Source of the DNA: an uncultured Eggerthella sp.
GTDB lineage: Bacteria > Actinomycetota > Coriobacteriia > Coriobacteriales > Eggerthellaceae
Assembly: GCA_900538545.1 (NCBI GenBank)
Contig: UPYK01000032.1
Span: 1-5,700 of the forward strand
Direction of reading: 5' to 3'
Length of the DNA stretch: 5,700 nt
The translations under genes were made by a program, and so were the position numbers. Below, in pieces: positions 5,456-5,700 of the stretch; the stretch's first letter is position 1; the number at the start of each line of letters is the position of its first letter. A model generated the notes under the pieces. It was not told where the DNA came from and did not search any database. It worked only from the letters and a program-made list of their open reading frames with translations.

Positions 5456-5700
5456 CTATTGCCTGTGTTCGTGCCGCGGAGGGAAAAGGACCGCAAGAGC
5501 TGCCATGATGAGGCCGGATGCGATCGCAAGCAGCAGATAGATGGGATCGGGCGCGTGGGAGAGCAGGAAGTTCGAGACGAGCGCCGGGAGCACACAAACG
5601 ATAATGGTTGCGCACGCTACGCCGATAAGGCTCGAACCAGTAGTGCCGCGCGAGAAGAACAGCGAGACAAGCGGAGCACTGACAAGCCATGAGCCGATAA
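5456..5700 (-). CDS. C-terminal end of a multi-spanning membrane protein, probably a transporter (partial at right edge)
   Basis: The minus-strand frame beginning at 5698 is open through the window edge and ends at TAG 5456-5458, giving 80 residues. They are strongly hydrophobic: a partial helix (about residues 1-15, IGSWLVSAPLVSLFF), a second helix (about 21-46) and a last helix (about 51-72, starting DPIYLLLAIASG), then a short polar tail PPRHEHRQ. The helix spacing and short basic C-terminal tail fit the last transmembrane segments of a major facilitator-type transporter, but too little is present to name the family. There is no C-terminal helix-turn-helix, which argues against the membrane-bound LuxR-type regulators common in some gut actinobacteria. 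A longer ATG-started frame on the same strand (5373-5690) gives a Cys/Arg/His-rich peptide and is judged a shadow. No clear terminator lies between this gene and the Nudix gene 186 bases downstream. Confidence 0.7.
   Translation of the reverse strand, partial: IGSWLVSAPLVSLFFSRGTTGSSLIGVACATIIVCVLPALVSNFLLSHAPDPIYLLLAIASGLIMAALAVLFPPRHEHRQ

Noticed and set aside
5373..5690. A minus-strand 105-codon frame rich in Cys, Arg and His at the right edge
   Set aside because: The neighbouring minus-strand frame encodes proper transmembrane helices and a natural stop at 5456, so this frame is its out-of-phase shadow.

Overview
The window looks like a piece of chromosome from an anaerobic, fairly GC-rich actinobacterium. 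A gut Coriobacteriia/Eggerthellaceae-type organism is my best guess, from the codon usage, the mix of acyl-CoA genes and the compact layout with strong SD sites. This is an inference from style and was not checked against any database. No mobile element, CRISPR array, rRNA or tRNA gene is visible, and no stretch over 300 bases lacks a gene.

Left part (1-234): a possible C-terminal end of a plus-strand gene stops at 138. It contains two inverted repeats that share an ATCAG/CTGAT core. A strong bidirectional hairpin terminator (148-176) follows. Centre-left (235-3387): two acyl-CoA genes diverge from a 204-bp intergenic region. On the minus strand is a complete FadK-like AMP-forming acyl-CoA synthetase (235-1875). 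On the plus strand is a complete CoA-transferase of the acetyl-CoA hydrolase/4-hydroxybutyrate CoA-transferase family (2080-3387). The space between them carries a credible promoter for the synthetase, with an operator-like inverted repeat just past its predicted transcription start. A second bidirectional terminator (3442-3479) closes the CoA-transferase unit and also serves the convergent operon to its right.

Right part (3524-5700, all minus strand): a NUDT19-like Nudix hydrolase with a split Nudix box (4361-5269) lies 45 bp upstream of a LACTB2-like metallo-beta-lactamase-fold hydrolase (3524-4315), probably as one operon. The Nudix gene has a perfect TATAAT -10 box, a poor -35 box and a near-perfect 20-bp palindrome centred about 63 bases upstream of the predicted start of transcription. 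At the right edge is the C-terminal end of a multi-spanning membrane protein, probably a transporter (5456 to beyond 5700).

A common theme is carboxylate/CoA-ester metabolism. The ligase makes acyl-CoA from acid, ATP and CoA. The transferase moves CoA between acids without ATP. The Nudix family includes CoA/acyl-CoA diphosphatases. The metallo-hydrolase has an unknown substrate, and a thioester or an RNA are both possible. Co-function of the left and right halves is not shown, because a terminator and opposite transcription directions separate them. I see no clearly novel system here. The most rewarding items are the two operator-like palindromes and the conserved-looking Nudix/MBL pair.
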